Below, one piece after another: positions 19,764-29,589 of a stretch of 64,000 nucleotides of DNA (the first letter of the stretch is position 1; every line of letters starts with the position of its first letter). The DNA comes from Clostridia bacterium (GTDB lineage Bacteria; Bacillota; Clostridia; TANB77; CAG-508). Location: NCBI GenBank assembly GCA_900759015.1, contig CAAEUE010000017.1:1-64000 (forward strand), read 5' to 3'. The notes beneath the pieces are model-generated. The model saw only the letters and a list, made by a program, of their open reading frames with translations. It searched no databases and was not told where the DNA came from. The position numbers were made by a program, and so were the translations under genes.

Positions 19764-19804
19764 CCTCCATTAAAATAAATGATTAATTAATATAAGGAGT
19801 GAAA

Positions 19805-20758
19805 ATGAGTTTAATTGATACCAGATTAAGAATTAGACGACTTTTTAAGAAATATAAACGAATAATAATTTTTGTTGTTATAGCGTGGGCAATAATATTT
19901 GCTGTTAATTACATATTAAAGAATATGCCAAAACAAGAAATTCCAAAAACAACATACGAACCTAATATTTCTGTTATGGCAGAAGATGAAGTTCCAGAAA
20001 AATGGCAGGCTACAATAGAAAGTACAATAGATACATTTGTCCAAAGATGTAATAATAAAGAATACGAAGCTGCATATAATATGCTTTCTGATGATTGTAA
20101 AGAAGCTGTATATCCAACATTAAATACTTTCAAAAAATATGTAGATAATAAATTTAATGAAAAAAGATCATATAGTATTCAGAATTTTTCAAATGTAGGA
20201 AAACAATATATATATGACGTAAATTTAATGGAAGATTTAATGGCAACAGGTCTTACAGGTAAAGAATTTTATTATAGTGAAGAAAAATTTGTATTTACAG
20301 AAGATGATGATTCACTAAAATTAGCTATATCAGGATTTGTAAGAAAAAATAATTTAAATATTTTTGCTGAAGATGAAAATTTAAAGATTTCTATAGCATA
20401 TAAAGAAGTATATTATGATCATGAATTATATAGTGTTACTTTAACAAATAGATCTACACATCCAATCGTAATTGCAGATGGAACAACTGATAATGAGGTA
20501 GTAATAAATACAGGAGAAGACGAAAGAAGTGAGAAGAGTGTAGGAACATATGGAATTGTATTACAGCCAAATGAAAGTAAGAGCTATACTTTCCAATTTA
20601 ATAAATATTGTGATGATGGTAATGCTCCAACATATATGATGTTTAATAATATTAGAGTATTACAGTCATATTCAGGAAATGAAAGTACAAGACAATCAGA
20701 ATTAGATAATGCAATTAGAATATATACTTTAAGAATCAACTTCCATACAGAGGAATAA
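19805..20758 (+). CDS. VirB8/TcpC-like protein with NTF2-like domain
   Basis: 317 residues: cytoplasmic basic start (RLRIRRLFKKYKR), one span at about 22-42, then an outer segment with TIDTFVQRCNNKEYEAAYNM and TLNTFKKYVDNKF, the pattern of NTF2-like domains as in VirB8/TcpC, followed by a beta-rich domain (VTLTNRSTHPIVIADGTT, LQPNESKSYTFQF). VirB8 proteins scaffold the channel outside the membrane. AAGGAG (19793-19798) is six bases from ATG 19805; the GTG at 19799 is too close. Assigned by topology and fold pattern only. Confidence 0.6.
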   Translation: MSLIDTRLRIRRLFKKYKRIIIFVVIAWAIIFAVNYILKNMPKQEIPKTTYEPNISVMAEDEVPEKWQATIESTIDTFVQRCNNKEYEAAYNMLSDDCKEAVYPTLNTFKKYVDNKFNEKRSYSIQNFSNVGKQYIYDVNLMEDLMATGLTGKEFYYSEEKFVFTEDDDSLKLAISGFVRKNNLNIFAEDENLKISIAYKEVYYDHELYSVTLTNRSTHPIVIADGTTDNEVVINTGEDERSEKSVGTYGIVLQPNESKSYTFQFNKYCDDGNAPTYMMFNNIRVLQSYSGNESTRQSELDNAIRIYTLRINFHTEE

Positions 20759-20771
20759 AGGTGGTGATATT

Positions 20772-23700
20772 TTGGCAGAAAATAATGAAAATTTAAATGA
20801 TACAACCAGTACCAAGCAAACTTCCGGTTCAGAAAAAATAGAAAAAGCTGGCAATGCTGCAGCAGGCGCAGTTAAAAAGGCAAAGCTTTTAACTAGAATT
20901 TTAAAAAGTTTAAAAGGATTAGGAGCTTTAGGTGTTGCTGGAATTGTAGTAATAATAATTATAATAGTAATTATATTAGTAGTAGGAATAATTGGATTTT
21001 TTCTAGAAATGCCAGGATTGTTAACAAATAAACTTTCGGATATAGCAACAGACTTCTGTACAGAACTTGCAACTTATTATGCTGGTAACTCTGCACGTTT
21101 CGGAACAGAAGAGCAAAAAGAATTAGCTGACTATTTAACGAATATGGGATATCCACCTTACGAATTTGGATTTGGAAAGTATACAGATGATGAGGGAAAT
21201 ATTATAGATGGTGATAGTGATGAAGCTAAAATTAGTAGTAAATATTTAAATGCATATTTAACCGCAGATTACAATACTTATGTACCATATGAAAAATTTA
21301 AATCGGGAGTTTCAAAAATTTTAAATATAGCAGGTGATGTGGCTGGATATATACTTGGAATGGAAGTATCTAAAGATTCAGGAGATCCACAATTTGGTAT
21401 GTTATATTTTGATAAAGGTATGTACGAAAATGCAGAAGGGAACGACGGTAATGCCAAAAAAATGGGATTCTTAGATAGTGTTTCTGCTGATGTAGAATCA
21501 AAAACATTAACATTTAAGGTTTGGGAATCACCATTTAAGACTTCATATTATACTTATAATATGGAGGGCTGGACAGCAAGATATGGTAAACCTCTAGAAT
21601 TATCTTTAACACTACATTTAGCTACTATGGCACCAGATTTGGTATATAGATTTGATATGGATAAAGAAGAAAGTACAGAGATACATATTAAAACAATAAA
21701 AAGTGCAGTAAATATAAAATTTGAATATCATATAACAAACCCTACAGAGGGAGGAACTAATTTTGCCTCAGTAGATGAGTCTTTAGCAAATTTAGATATG
21801 CACGTAAGTAGTGATAAGAAATTATCAGTAACAGATTTACAAACTATAAAGGATTTTATAGATGATAATGAAACTTCTGATACAGTAAAAAATATACAAG
21901 CAGGATATAGTAACTTAGAAGCATTTATTTCAGCAAGCATTGATAGTGGAAATAATAGAAAATATTTAAGAGAGAATGAGACTATATTACAAAGATATGA
22001 TGGAGCAGATGATTCAGCATTATTTAATTATGATCATTCTATTGAAAATATGTTTAATAAGTATTTAGATGATGCAATTGCAGAAGTTAAGAAAGATAAT
22101 CCAGATGTAATGTTTTATACTGATGAAGTTGGAAAATCATATGCAGAGATAGTAGGAAAAACCAGTCATGACAGTATATTTTCTAGTGGTTGGGTATATA
22201 AAAATGATACTACAGGAATAATGGATGAATACTATAAAAAGTTTGAAGAAGCCAAAAAGGGTGGCTTGACAGAAGAAGAAGAAAACGAATTATTTGAATT
22301 TTTACAAGATAAATTTAAAGAAATACAACCAAAAGTAAAAGAAGATGTTGATAAATTAGTTGAAAAAGATGCTAAAATGGCCGATAATTTAAAAGCATTA
22401 AATACTGAATTAGAGAAGATAGGTTTATCAACTGATTCTATTGAAGCTGCAATTGATTATAATAATGCAGAGGGACAAGGTGAAGGTACAAAAATAAATA
22501 GAATTCAACCATATATAACCCAAGTAAACAAACATTGGTATAGAGATGTTATCTTCATAGATGAAACTGGTGAATATGGTGGTTATAATGCATATAATTG
22601 GAGTACAAGTCAAAATACGTATGAAAATAAATTCGTACCGGTTGAACAATCTGATGATAGTGTCTTAGCAGAAAACGATAAAGGTGCTTTCTATACAGTA
22701 GAAACTGTAGGATCAGGTAGTGAATTAGTTCAAGTAGAAGATGCAATAAGAGGCAAAGTTAATGAACATACAAAAGAGCTATTCCTTGGAACAGATGGAG
22801 AGCCTGCAAAATATTTTATATATGATGGAAGTAAAGAGACTGCAGAGAAGATAGACGAATTAAGACAGGTTTATAATGAGGCATATTCAGCATCATGGGA
22901 TATAATACAAAGTGATAAGATTGCAAGAAAAGCAGCAGAAGATGCAGTAGAAGCTGAAGAAGAAAAAGAAGGAATAAACATATATAAAGAAGTTAATGTA
23001 AGACAAAATGCACTTTCAGCGTTTTCTATACTAGAAAATTCAAAAACCGAAGATTCAGAATATATATTAAGAGACCTAAAAAAATTATTTGTAGAGTTAG
23101 GATATTTTACAAAAGATGATTTAAGAGTAGACGATACACATGTTTTCCAATGGCCAATAAGTGGATATGTTAATTTGTACTGGCCAATAAGAAGATATGA
23201 AAAACAGCAAGCAGATTATGGAACATTAATTAGAAGTAAAGTTTCTACAGATAATATTAAGGCAGGATACGAAGCAGATGGAAGCGACAGAATAGAGGAA
23301 GATGAAGAGGTACAAATATACAAGGCAAACTTTAATCCAGATTCAACAGTAGCATCTGAAGATGATAGTTCAGAAGAGGATTCTTCAGACAATTCTAATA
23401 CAAATTCATCTTCATCAGAAGATTTCGTAACAGAATTTTTAAATGCAGCACAAGAAGTTACAGACTATGTAAGAGAAAATGGATTTACATATGGAAATGC
23501 AGAATATATGCCACCAAAAAATGGAGAAACGAATAGTGACGGTGTAAAAAGAATTAGTTGTGATAGATTGGTTTCTTGGGCATTGTATAAATGTGGATAT
23601 ACTGATCAACCAGAATATGGGTTAACAACATCAGCTGCTGCAAGTCCATTAATGGAATATTGTCAAAAACAAGGTTGGCAAAAGATTGAAAGTGTAGATG

Positions 23701-25097
23701 ATATTCAAGCAGGAGATATTGTTTTCGTAGGAGAGACAAATGCAGAAAAAACAAGTGCATCACATGTTTTCATATGTGCAGGAAAAAATAAAAGATATGA
23801 CTGTGGAAATGCAGGCAGAATTCAATCTCAACAACCATTTAATGAACCAATTTCTGAAAATTTAGTATGTGCTTATCGTCCTTCAGGAAGTGCTGATAAT
23901 GTATCATATGATGGTTTTGAACCTGATTTAAATGTAGTTTCACCAGTAACTGGCGAGATTATAGAAGAAGGAGACGACTATATAAAGATAAAGGTTTTAG
24001 ATACTTCATCTATTTCAGAATATGAAGAATTCTATAATGAATATAAAGGAATATGTACAGGATATATAATGTACATAAAAGGATTTAAAAAAGGAACTAT
24101 CGATGCAAATGTACAATCTGAATATCAACAAGTAAAGCATACAAAAAGATACTTTATAGAAAATGGATATGCTGATGATTATAGAGATGCTGAAGGAGTA
24201 GCAGAAGAATTTGAAGAAGAAGAACAGAAAAGAATAGATGCACCAGCTTATATAGAAAAAGGTGGTAAAAGATATATAAAAGAGGGAACTGTTATAGGAA
24301 CTACAACAAATTCTGATATAGCTTTATATCTATTAAATCGAGAAAATTCTATGGTTGAAGATGTAGAATCTTATATTAGATTGGTAGATAATAGTTTAGA
24401 AACAGATTGGGCATATTTCTATTGGATTCCTTATGAATCAGGTGGAACAGATACTCCTGGAGAAGGACCAGAATCAGTAGGATGGACAACTCCAGGTGAA
24501 CTAGCAGTAGGAATTTCGCAATGGACTACTACAAAAAAAGCAGGATCACCAAATAATATTCCAGAGTTCTGTGAAAAAGCTATAGAACTAAACCCAGGTT
24601 TATGTTCAGAATTACAACCATTTGTCGGAAAATCTATTGATGAAATCCTGGCTTTAGAACCGCAGATAAAATCTGCATTCCAATCTATATGTTCAAAAGA
24701 TAGAGATGGATTTTTAGAAGTCCAGATGCAGGTATCAATAAATGATTATTTAATAGAACCGTACACAGGTACAGATAAAGAATGGCTACTGGATAAACAT
24801 CCAATAACACAGGGAACATTTATGTCTTTGGTAAACTGGGGAAAGGGTGATAGTTTCTGGTTTGCAGCATTTTCTCAATCTGATTCTGATGAACAAGCAA
24901 CAAAATCGTTATTAACAAAAGCATTAGGAGTTAAGTCAACAGCAGGATATTTAACACCTAGATGGACTTCACAATATGTACTTGCAAAAGATGCTTTAAC
25001 TGGAGCAATTGACGAAGAAGGAATTATTAATTGGATAAAAACTAAACAGCCATCAGATAAATATGGTGAAGGTCAAAATATGTCCTCACTACCTTAA
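20772..25097 (+). CDS. Giant membrane-anchored wall hydrolase with NlpC/P60 and lysozyme-like domains
   Basis: 1441 residues from a TTG start, supported by AAAGGTGGTGAT just upstream. One span near 58-82, a long unknown outer region, an NlpC/P60 domain (Cys930 in ISCDRLVSWALYKCGY, His998 in TSASHVFICAG, AGDIVFVGE between), SPVTGEI near 1055, and a C-terminal block AVGISQWT at about 1245-1252 that resembles the GxxQWT core of phage-tail type lysozymes. It thus combines endopeptidase and probable muramidase, like CwlT of conjugative transposons but far larger. It would open peptidoglycan for the channel. Lysozyme part moderately sure, the first 900 residues unassigned. Confidence 0.75.
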   Translation: MAENNENLNDTTSTKQTSGSEKIEKAGNAAAGAVKKAKLLTRILKSLKGLGALGVAGIVVIIIIIVIILVVGIIGFFLEMPGLLTNKLSDIATDFCTELATYYAGNSARFGTEEQKELADYLTNMGYPPYEFGFGKYTDDEGNIIDGDSDEAKISSKYLNAYLTADYNTYVPYEKFKSGVSKILNIAGDVAGYILGMEVSKDSGDPQFGMLYFDKGMYENAEGNDGNAKKMGFLDSVSADVESKTLTFKVWESPFKTSYYTYNMEGWTARYGKPLELSLTLHLATMAPDLVYRFDMDKEESTEIHIKTIKSAVNIKFEYHITNPTEGGTNFASVDESLANLDMHVSSDKKLSVTDLQTIKDFIDDNETSDTVKNIQAGYSNLEAFISASIDSGNNRKYLRENETILQRYDGADDSALFNYDHSIENMFNKYLDDAIAEVKKDNPDVMFYTDEVGKSYAEIVGKTSHDSIFSSGWVYKNDTTGIMDEYYKKFEEAKKGGLTEEEENELFEFLQDKFKEIQPKVKEDVDKLVEKDAKMADNLKALNTELEKIGLSTDSIEAAIDYNNAEGQGEGTKINRIQPYITQVNKHWYRDVIFIDETGEYGGYNAYNWSTSQNTYENKFVPVEQSDDSVLAENDKGAFYTVETVGSGSELVQVEDAIRGKVNEHTKELFLGTDGEPAKYFIYDGSKETAEKIDELRQVYNEAYSASWDIIQSDKIARKAAEDAVEAEEEKEGINIYKEVNVRQNALSAFSILENSKTEDSEYILRDLKKLFVELGYFTKDDLRVDDTHVFQWPISGYVNLYWPIRRYEKQQADYGTLIRSKVSTDNIKAGYEADGSDRIEEDEEVQIYKANFNPDSTVASEDDSSEEDSSDNSNTNSSSSEDFVTEFLNAAQEVTDYVRENGFTYGNAEYMPPKNGETNSDGVKRISCDRLVSWALYKCGYTDQPEYGLTTSAAASPLMEYCQKQGWQKIESVDDIQAGDIVFVGETNAEKTSASHVFICAGKNKRYDCGNAGRIQSQQPFNEPISENLVCAYRPSGSADNVSYDGFEPDLNVVSPVTGEIIEEGDDYIKIKVLDTSSISEYEEFYNEYKGICTGYIMYIKGFKKGTIDANVQSEYQQVKHTKRYFIENGYADDYRDAEGVAEEFEEEEQKRIDAPAYIEKGGKRYIKEGTVIGTTTNSDIALYLLNRENSMVEDVESYIRLVDNSLETDWAYFYWIPYESGGTDTPGEGPESVGWTTPGELAVGISQWTTTKKAGSPNNIPEFCEKAIELNPGLCSELQPFVGKSIDEILALEPQIKSAFQSICSKDRDGFLEVQMQVSINDYLIEPYTGTDKEWLLDKHPITQGTFMSLVNWGKGDSFWFAAFSQSDSDEQATKSLLTKALGVKSTAGYLTPRWTSQYVLAKDALTGAIDEEGIINWIKTKQPSDKYGEGQNMSSLP

Positions 25098-25117
25098 AAT
25101 TAGAGGAGAATTAAAAT

Positions 25118-25708
25118 ATGAAACATATAAAATTTTTACTAATAATTATGCTAATACTAAATTTAGTTATTTCTATAATATTAGGAATAGAAGCTAAACA
25201 TATACGAGAAGAACTAGTTAATGTAAAAGTAGCAGAAGAAGTACAAGATTTTTCTAAAAAAACAGAAAATATAACTTATGTTACTAATGGAAATGCTTTT
25301 AATTCTAAATACGGAGGAAATATGACTAGTACAGAATTAAGCAGAAAGATTTCTGATTTTATGACAGGAACAGTTCCACAAATTGCAGCAGAAACAAAAA
25401 ATATGACTTCACAAGATGAGTTAAAGCAATACTATACTGATAAAGGTATGAGAAAATTAACAGGAATAAAAGATCAAAATATAAATGAATTCTATTCTTT
25501 AGTTAATGCTATAAAAAAATTGGGAGAAACAAATTTAGAATTTGAATCAGCAGAATATGACGAAGATTCTATAAAAGAAACAGAAGGCAGTAGTTTATCT
25601 GCAGTTTTAATGATAAAATATAAAAATATTGATAAAACTTTAGAGTGCTATATTACAGCTAGTTATTCATCAGCGTATGTAAGCTTTTTGTCAAATAGTT
25701 CCAATTAA
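25118..25708 (+). CDS. Small single-span outer protein of the secretion locus
   Basis: 196 residues: N-terminal hydrophobic segment (FLLIIMLILNLVISIILGI, about 6-24) that serves as signal anchor, then a polar helical region (TELSRKISDFMTGTVPQIA, ELKQYYTDKGMRKLTGI) and a beta-rich end (SAVLMIKYKNIDKTLECYI). No family recognised. TAGAGGAG precedes ATG. It sits 20 bases after the hydrolase gene, in the same transcription unit. Confidence 0.55.
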   Translation: MKHIKFLLIIMLILNLVISIILGIEAKHIREELVNVKVAEEVQDFSKKTENITYVTNGNAFNSKYGGNMTSTELSRKISDFMTGTVPQIAAETKNMTSQDELKQYYTDKGMRKLTGIKDQNINEFYSLVNAIKKLGETNLEFESAEYDEDSIKETEGSSLSAVLMIKYKNIDKTLECYITASYSSAYVSFLSNSSN

Positions 25709-25723
25709 TTATAGGAGGATAGG

Positions 25724-26299
25724 ATGAGAAATAAGAAAGATCTTAAAATAAGAAATGAAAAAATAATTTTAGTAATACTAACAGTAGCTGTAGTAATATG
25801 GACAATTATAAATATTAATTCAATATTTAAAGTAATGAAAAATGTCGAAAAATTAGAAGCTAGTAAAAGTGAAAATGTAGTTAATACAGTTGTACAAGAA
25901 AATGTTGTAACTGCAGAAGAAATAGAAGAAAATACTAACCAATTAGAAATAGAAGATTTAAAAGATAAAGATGAAAGAACTAGAATACAACAATATTGTG
26001 GAAAATTTATTAGATATATAGAAAGTAAGGATTATGATAAGGCTTATGCCTTATTATATCCAGACTTTAAAAATAACTATTTCAAAACAGTAGATGATTT
26101 TGCAAATTATGCAAAAGAAAAATTTCCTTCAAGTCTAATAACTGTAGAATATAACAATATAGAGAGACAAGGAAAATATTATATATTATTTACTACAGTA
26201 AAAACACCATTAGATTCAAGTTATTCTATGGATCAAAAATTTATTTTAATTGAGAATGGATTTAATGATTTTCAATTATCATTTGATGTAAAACAATAG
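25724..26299 (+). CDS. Single-span protein with NTF2-like outer domain
   Basis: 191 residues: span at about 13-31, an Asn/Glu-rich linker, then RIQQYCGKFIRYIESKDYDKAYALLYPDFKNN-type sequence (split here: YIESKDYDKAYALLYPDF, YFKTVDDFANYAKEKFP) that matches the NTF2-like/DUF4878 pattern also seen in the VirB8-like gene upstream. Possibly a second, smaller VirB8-like scaffold. AGGAGG lies six bases before the start. Unit continues into the next gene after 15 bases. Confidence 0.55.
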   Translation: MRNKKDLKIRNEKIILVILTVAVVIWTIININSIFKVMKNVEKLEASKSENVVNTVVQENVVTAEEIEENTNQLEIEDLKDKDERTRIQQYCGKFIRYIESKDYDKAYALLYPDFKNNYFKTVDDFANYAKEKFPSSLITVEYNNIERQGKYYILFTTVKTPLDSSYSMDQKFILIENGFNDFQLSFDVKQ

Positions 26300-26314
26300 A
26301 TTGGGGGAGATATT

Positions 26315-27331
26315 ATGTCAGAAAAAGATTTATCTGAAAGATTGGAAGTACAAAATGAAAGAATTCAAGAAATAGAAAAGAAAATAAAAAAATTAGAAGA
26401 TAAAGAACAAGATGGTAAGTATTTAATATCTCTTAAAGATAAATTATTGACTGAAGAAAAATCTAAAGGAGATATTGAAAATATCTATTCTTTGTCAGAT
26501 TTAGAATTAGACCAAATAAAAGCGAAAGCAAAGGAATTAGCTTTGGTAGCATATAAAACAGGTAACTATGATATATATAAGAATTATGAATTAATAGCTA
26601 CAACAAATGAGCAAGGGTTATTAGAAATAACTGATGAGTATCATAAAGAATTAGAAGCACTAATTCCACCTCAATGTCTAGATTTAAAAGAAATAGATCC
26701 AAAAGATTTGCAAAAGATTTCTAAAGAAGAAGATAAGACTGATTTAAAGAAAGAAGAAGAAAAAGAAGAGCAGAAAGAAACAGTAAATAAAATGCAAGAA
26801 GATACTGGTTTAGAATTAGTTTCATTAGTAAGAATAGAAGATGAAAATTTTTCAAGAGATGTAGTAGGTAGAGAGACCGGATATGCAGAACAATATATGG
26901 GAATAACTAAAAATGGTACAATTTGTTTAGTCGGTTTAAGACCAGACAATAAATTTGAGCTTAACCCAGACTTTGTTGGAGCAAGAACTGCAAGGACAGA
27001 TGAGCAACCAGGAGAGTGTGGTAAAAGTAGTGTTGATATGGTAGTCCCAAGAAAAGATGGTACTACATCAAGTTTAGGAATAGATATAAATTATGGACAA
27101 ATATCATTAACTAATAGAAATACAAATGAACCAATACAAACCTCAAATTACAAGCCTTCAGATGTAGAAGCTGAAAAACATAAATTAGAAGAAGAAAAAG
27201 GAAATAAATCAAGGTTAGAGAGAAAATTAGATGAAGAAAGAAAAAGAGAAGAACAACGTAAAAAAGAAGAGCAAGAAAAAGAGAAAGAATATGATTCTTT
27301 AGAAGAGAGAAAAGCTCCATGGGAGGAATAA
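26315..27331 (+). CDS. Soluble coiled-coil protein at the end of the secretion locus
   Basis: 338 residues with no leader and no span: coiled coil at 1-45, helical segment LSDLELDQIKAKAKELALVA, an acidic/Lys linker, a compact central domain (residues about 165-265; GRETGYAEQYMGITKNGTI, DEQPGECGKSSVDMVVP), and a C-terminal coiled coil very rich in Lys/Glu ending APWEE. It is the only clearly cytosolic non-ATPase product of the block. A chaperone, regulator or transported substrate are all possible; sequence alone does not decide. GGGGGAG precedes ATG. Confidence 0.55.
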   Translation: MSEKDLSERLEVQNERIQEIEKKIKKLEDKEQDGKYLISLKDKLLTEEKSKGDIENIYSLSDLELDQIKAKAKELALVAYKTGNYDIYKNYELIATTNEQGLLEITDEYHKELEALIPPQCLDLKEIDPKDLQKISKEEDKTDLKKEEEKEEQKETVNKMQEDTGLELVSLVRIEDENFSRDVVGRETGYAEQYMGITKNGTICLVGLRPDNKFELNPDFVGARTARTDEQPGECGKSSVDMVVPRKDGTTSSLGIDINYGQISLTNRNTNEPIQTSNYKPSDVEAEKHKLEEEKGNKSRLERKLDEERKREEQRKKEEQEKEKEYDSLEERKAPWEE

Positions 27332-27339
27332 AAAAGAAT

Positions 27340-27379
27340 AAAAATCACTTATTCGAATATATTTGAATAGGTGATTTTT
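27340..27379 (+). terminator. Terminator hairpin that also contains the dacF ribosome site
   Basis: AAAAATCACTTATTC (27340-27354) pairs along all 15 positions, with one G-U, with GAATAGGTGATTTTT (27365-27379). The T run ends one base before the dacF GTG start. The only Shine-Dalgarno of dacF, AGGTGAT, lies in the descending arm. Confidence 0.8.
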
Positions 27380-28649
27380 GTGTATATAAGAAAATTATTT
27401 GTGATATTAATAATTATAAATTTATTTTTTACGACTGTAGTATATGCTGATGATATAGACGATATGGAAATTATTAATTGGACAGAGGATGTAATAGAGA
27501 CTGCAAACAATAAAGAAGAACCAAAAATAAATTCGCGTGCAGCTATAATATATGATAGAAAATCTAAAAGGGTTATATGGGGAAAGGCAGAAAATGAAAG
27601 GAGACCTATGGCATCTACTACTAAAATAATGACTGCAATAGTAGTAATAGAGAATGCTAATTTGGATGATACTGTTATAGTTTCTAAAAAAGCTGCTGGA
27701 ACAGGTGGATCTAGATTAGGGCTTAAGGCAGGAGATAAAATTACTGTCAACAATTTATTGTATGGATTATTAATGGTTTCGCGGTAATGACTCAGCAGTT
27801 GCTTTGGCAGAATATGTTGGGGGTAGTGTAGAAGGATTTGCAGAAAAAATGAATAAGAAAGCAGAAGAATTAGGATTAGAAAATACTCATTTTATTACTC
27901 CACATGGACTAGATATGCCAGAACATTATACAACCGCATTTGAGCTTGCTAAAATGGCTGATTATGCATTAAATATAGAAAAATTTGCTTCTATCGTTAA
28001 TACTAAATATATTACAATATCAATTAATGGTAGGAGTAAAGAGTTAAAAAACACAAATGAATTGTTAGGTAATTTATATGGAGTAAATGGAGTAAAAACA
28101 GGTTTTACCAATGGAGCTAATAGATGTTTAGTAACTTCTGTAAATAGAGATGGAATGAATATAATTACAGTAGTTTTGGGAGCAGATACAAAAAAAGATA
28201 GAACAAATGATAGTGTAAAACTAATTGAGTATGCATATGCTAATTATGAAATATATAATTTAGAAAACATAATAAATGAGAAATATAATGAGTGGAAACA
28301 GATAAACGAGAAAAGAATAACTGTAATAAAGGGAAAAGAAGAAAATATCAATACTAAATTAGAAAAATTAGAAAGTTATTATTTTCCAATAAAAAAATTA
28401 GATAAAGAAAAAATTAATGTAAAAATCTTTAATATAAATGAAATAACAGCTCCAATTCAAAAAGACACATATATAGGTAAACTATGTGTATATATAGATA
28501 ATGAAAAAATATTAGAGCTTACAATAAGTGCTGATAAAGCTGTAAAAAAACTTGAATTTATTGATTATTTAAAGAGTTTTATAGTAAATAATATTAAGAA
28601 TATGGAGAAAGGGATTCGGGGACGTTCTTTGAATCCCTGTTTTGTATAA
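27380..28649 (+). CDS. dacF: D-alanyl-D-alanine carboxypeptidase; needs +1 frameshift at CGG
   Basis: Penicillin-binding protein of the S11 family that trims the terminal D-Ala of peptidoglycan stem peptides outside the membrane. Leader ends VVYADDI; SxxK is present as STTK (in PMASTTKIMTA), SxN as SGN, KTG as VKTGFTNGAN. Frame one (27380-27781) ends LLYGLLMVS and +1 frame (27783 on) continues GNDSAVALAEYVGG, so the active-site SGN is made only if the C of CGG is skipped after the TCG serine. Joined length is 422 residues, normal for DacF. The start GTG follows AGGTGAT. The 3' end runs into a dispersed repeat. Confidence 0.88.
27782..27785 (+). other. Putative +1 recoding site 2 (CGGT)
   Basis: Zero frame: TCG CGG TAA TGA. 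Plus-one: GGT AAT GAC TCA. A +1-frame TAA lies only 15 bases upstream of the CGG, so the shift must happen in a very small interval; the serine before and glycine after it are the SxN motif. Confidence 0.7.
28611..28637. repeat. Dispersed palindrome copy 1 (inside dacF 3' end)
   Basis: GGGATTCGGGGACGTTCTTTGAATCCC, given here as arms GGGATTC and GAATCCC with core GGGGACGTTC. It supplies the last dozen codons of dacF, including an in-frame CGG; a +1 shift there would stop at TGA 28630. Confidence 0.65.
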
Positions 28650-28706
28650 AAGATATTTCTTGGTTTTATATGGTATAATATATAAAAAAATTAAGGAAGT
28701 GATTTT

Positions 28707-29558
28707 ATGCTAATAATATATGGAACAGTAGTTATATTAATAGTTAGTATTTCTTTGACTGTATTAGGACTAGCATTGAAAATAAAAAAATTAAAAATAG
28801 CTGGAATAATACTTTTTACTATATTAGTTATATTCTGGATAGGTTTTGCCTTGTGGTCAGTTGCTGATGAGTCTGAAGAATACCAGCGAAGAGTTATAGA
28901 TGTAGAAGAAAAATCAAATACTATAGAGGAATCGACAGTGGAAGATATTACAGATAAATTTTTAAATGATGAGATTACATCTAGAGATGGAAAAATCTCA
29001 AAAATAGAGAATGATAACATTTATTTTTTTGATAAAGAAAATAATAAGTATTGTTTAAGAGAGGAAGAAAGTACTAATTACATAAATGGAAGAACTGGAG
29101 AACACATAGGGTTTTCAGATATAGAAGAGGGAGATTATATAGATGTAAGTTGGGGTCTGACATGTTATATATTTAAAAATATATCTGATGAAAAATTAAA
29201 AGATGAAATGTTGAAAAGTATGTCTTTGTCTGATGATTTTGATATACAAAGGACAGGAGTAACTGAAATTAAAAATGTTGAACAATTAGGGAATAATGAA
29301 GCTATAGTAACTTTTACTATTGTTGATCTTGTAACAGCTGAATATTATCCAGATGTAAATGATGAAGAGCATACATTTGAAGTTAAATTAAAAGTTAATA
29401 ATAATACTAAATATAATACTAATTTTCATGGCATACTTATGCATGATGCAAGCAGTATATTTGCTACCTCATTTTATATGTTGTATATAAGAATTAACCC
29501 AAATACTTTGAACAATGAATATCCTGAAATTTCTGAATTTGATGCATATAGTAATTAA
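28707..29558 (+). CDS. Membrane protein with two N-terminal spans, unknown function
   Basis: 283 residues: spans at about 4-24 and 33-53, then an outer, acidic domain (DGKISKIENDNIYFFDKENN, IEEGDYIDVSWG). No family recognised. GGAAGTGAT precedes ATG. It stands alone between dacF and the small-RNA candidate and is of native base composition. Confidence 0.6.
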   Translation: MLIIYGTVVILIVSISLTVLGLALKIKKLKIAGIILFTILVIFWIGFALWSVADESEEYQRRVIDVEEKSNTIEESTVEDITDKFLNDEITSRDGKISKIENDNIYFFDKENNKYCLREEESTNYINGRTGEHIGFSDIEEGDYIDVSWGLTCYIFKNISDEKLKDEMLKSMSLSDDFDIQRTGVTEIKNVEQLGNNEAIVTFTIVDLVTAEYYPDVNDEEHTFEVKLKVNNNTKYNTNFHGILMHDASSIFATSFYMLYIRINPNTLNNEYPEISEFDAYSN

Positions 29559-29589
29559 TTTTGTAAAAGTAAATTTATAATTAATCTCA

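Noticed and set aside
6688..27331. Calling the secretion locus an integrative conjugative element
   Set aside because: No relaxase, coupling protein, integrase, att repeats or composition change were found at either edge.
28617..28632. A sixth CGG recoding site at the dacF 3' end
   Set aside because: The CGG lies in a dispersed repeat that supplies a non-conserved tail; neither reading (…GIRGRS or …GIGDVL stop) can be preferred.
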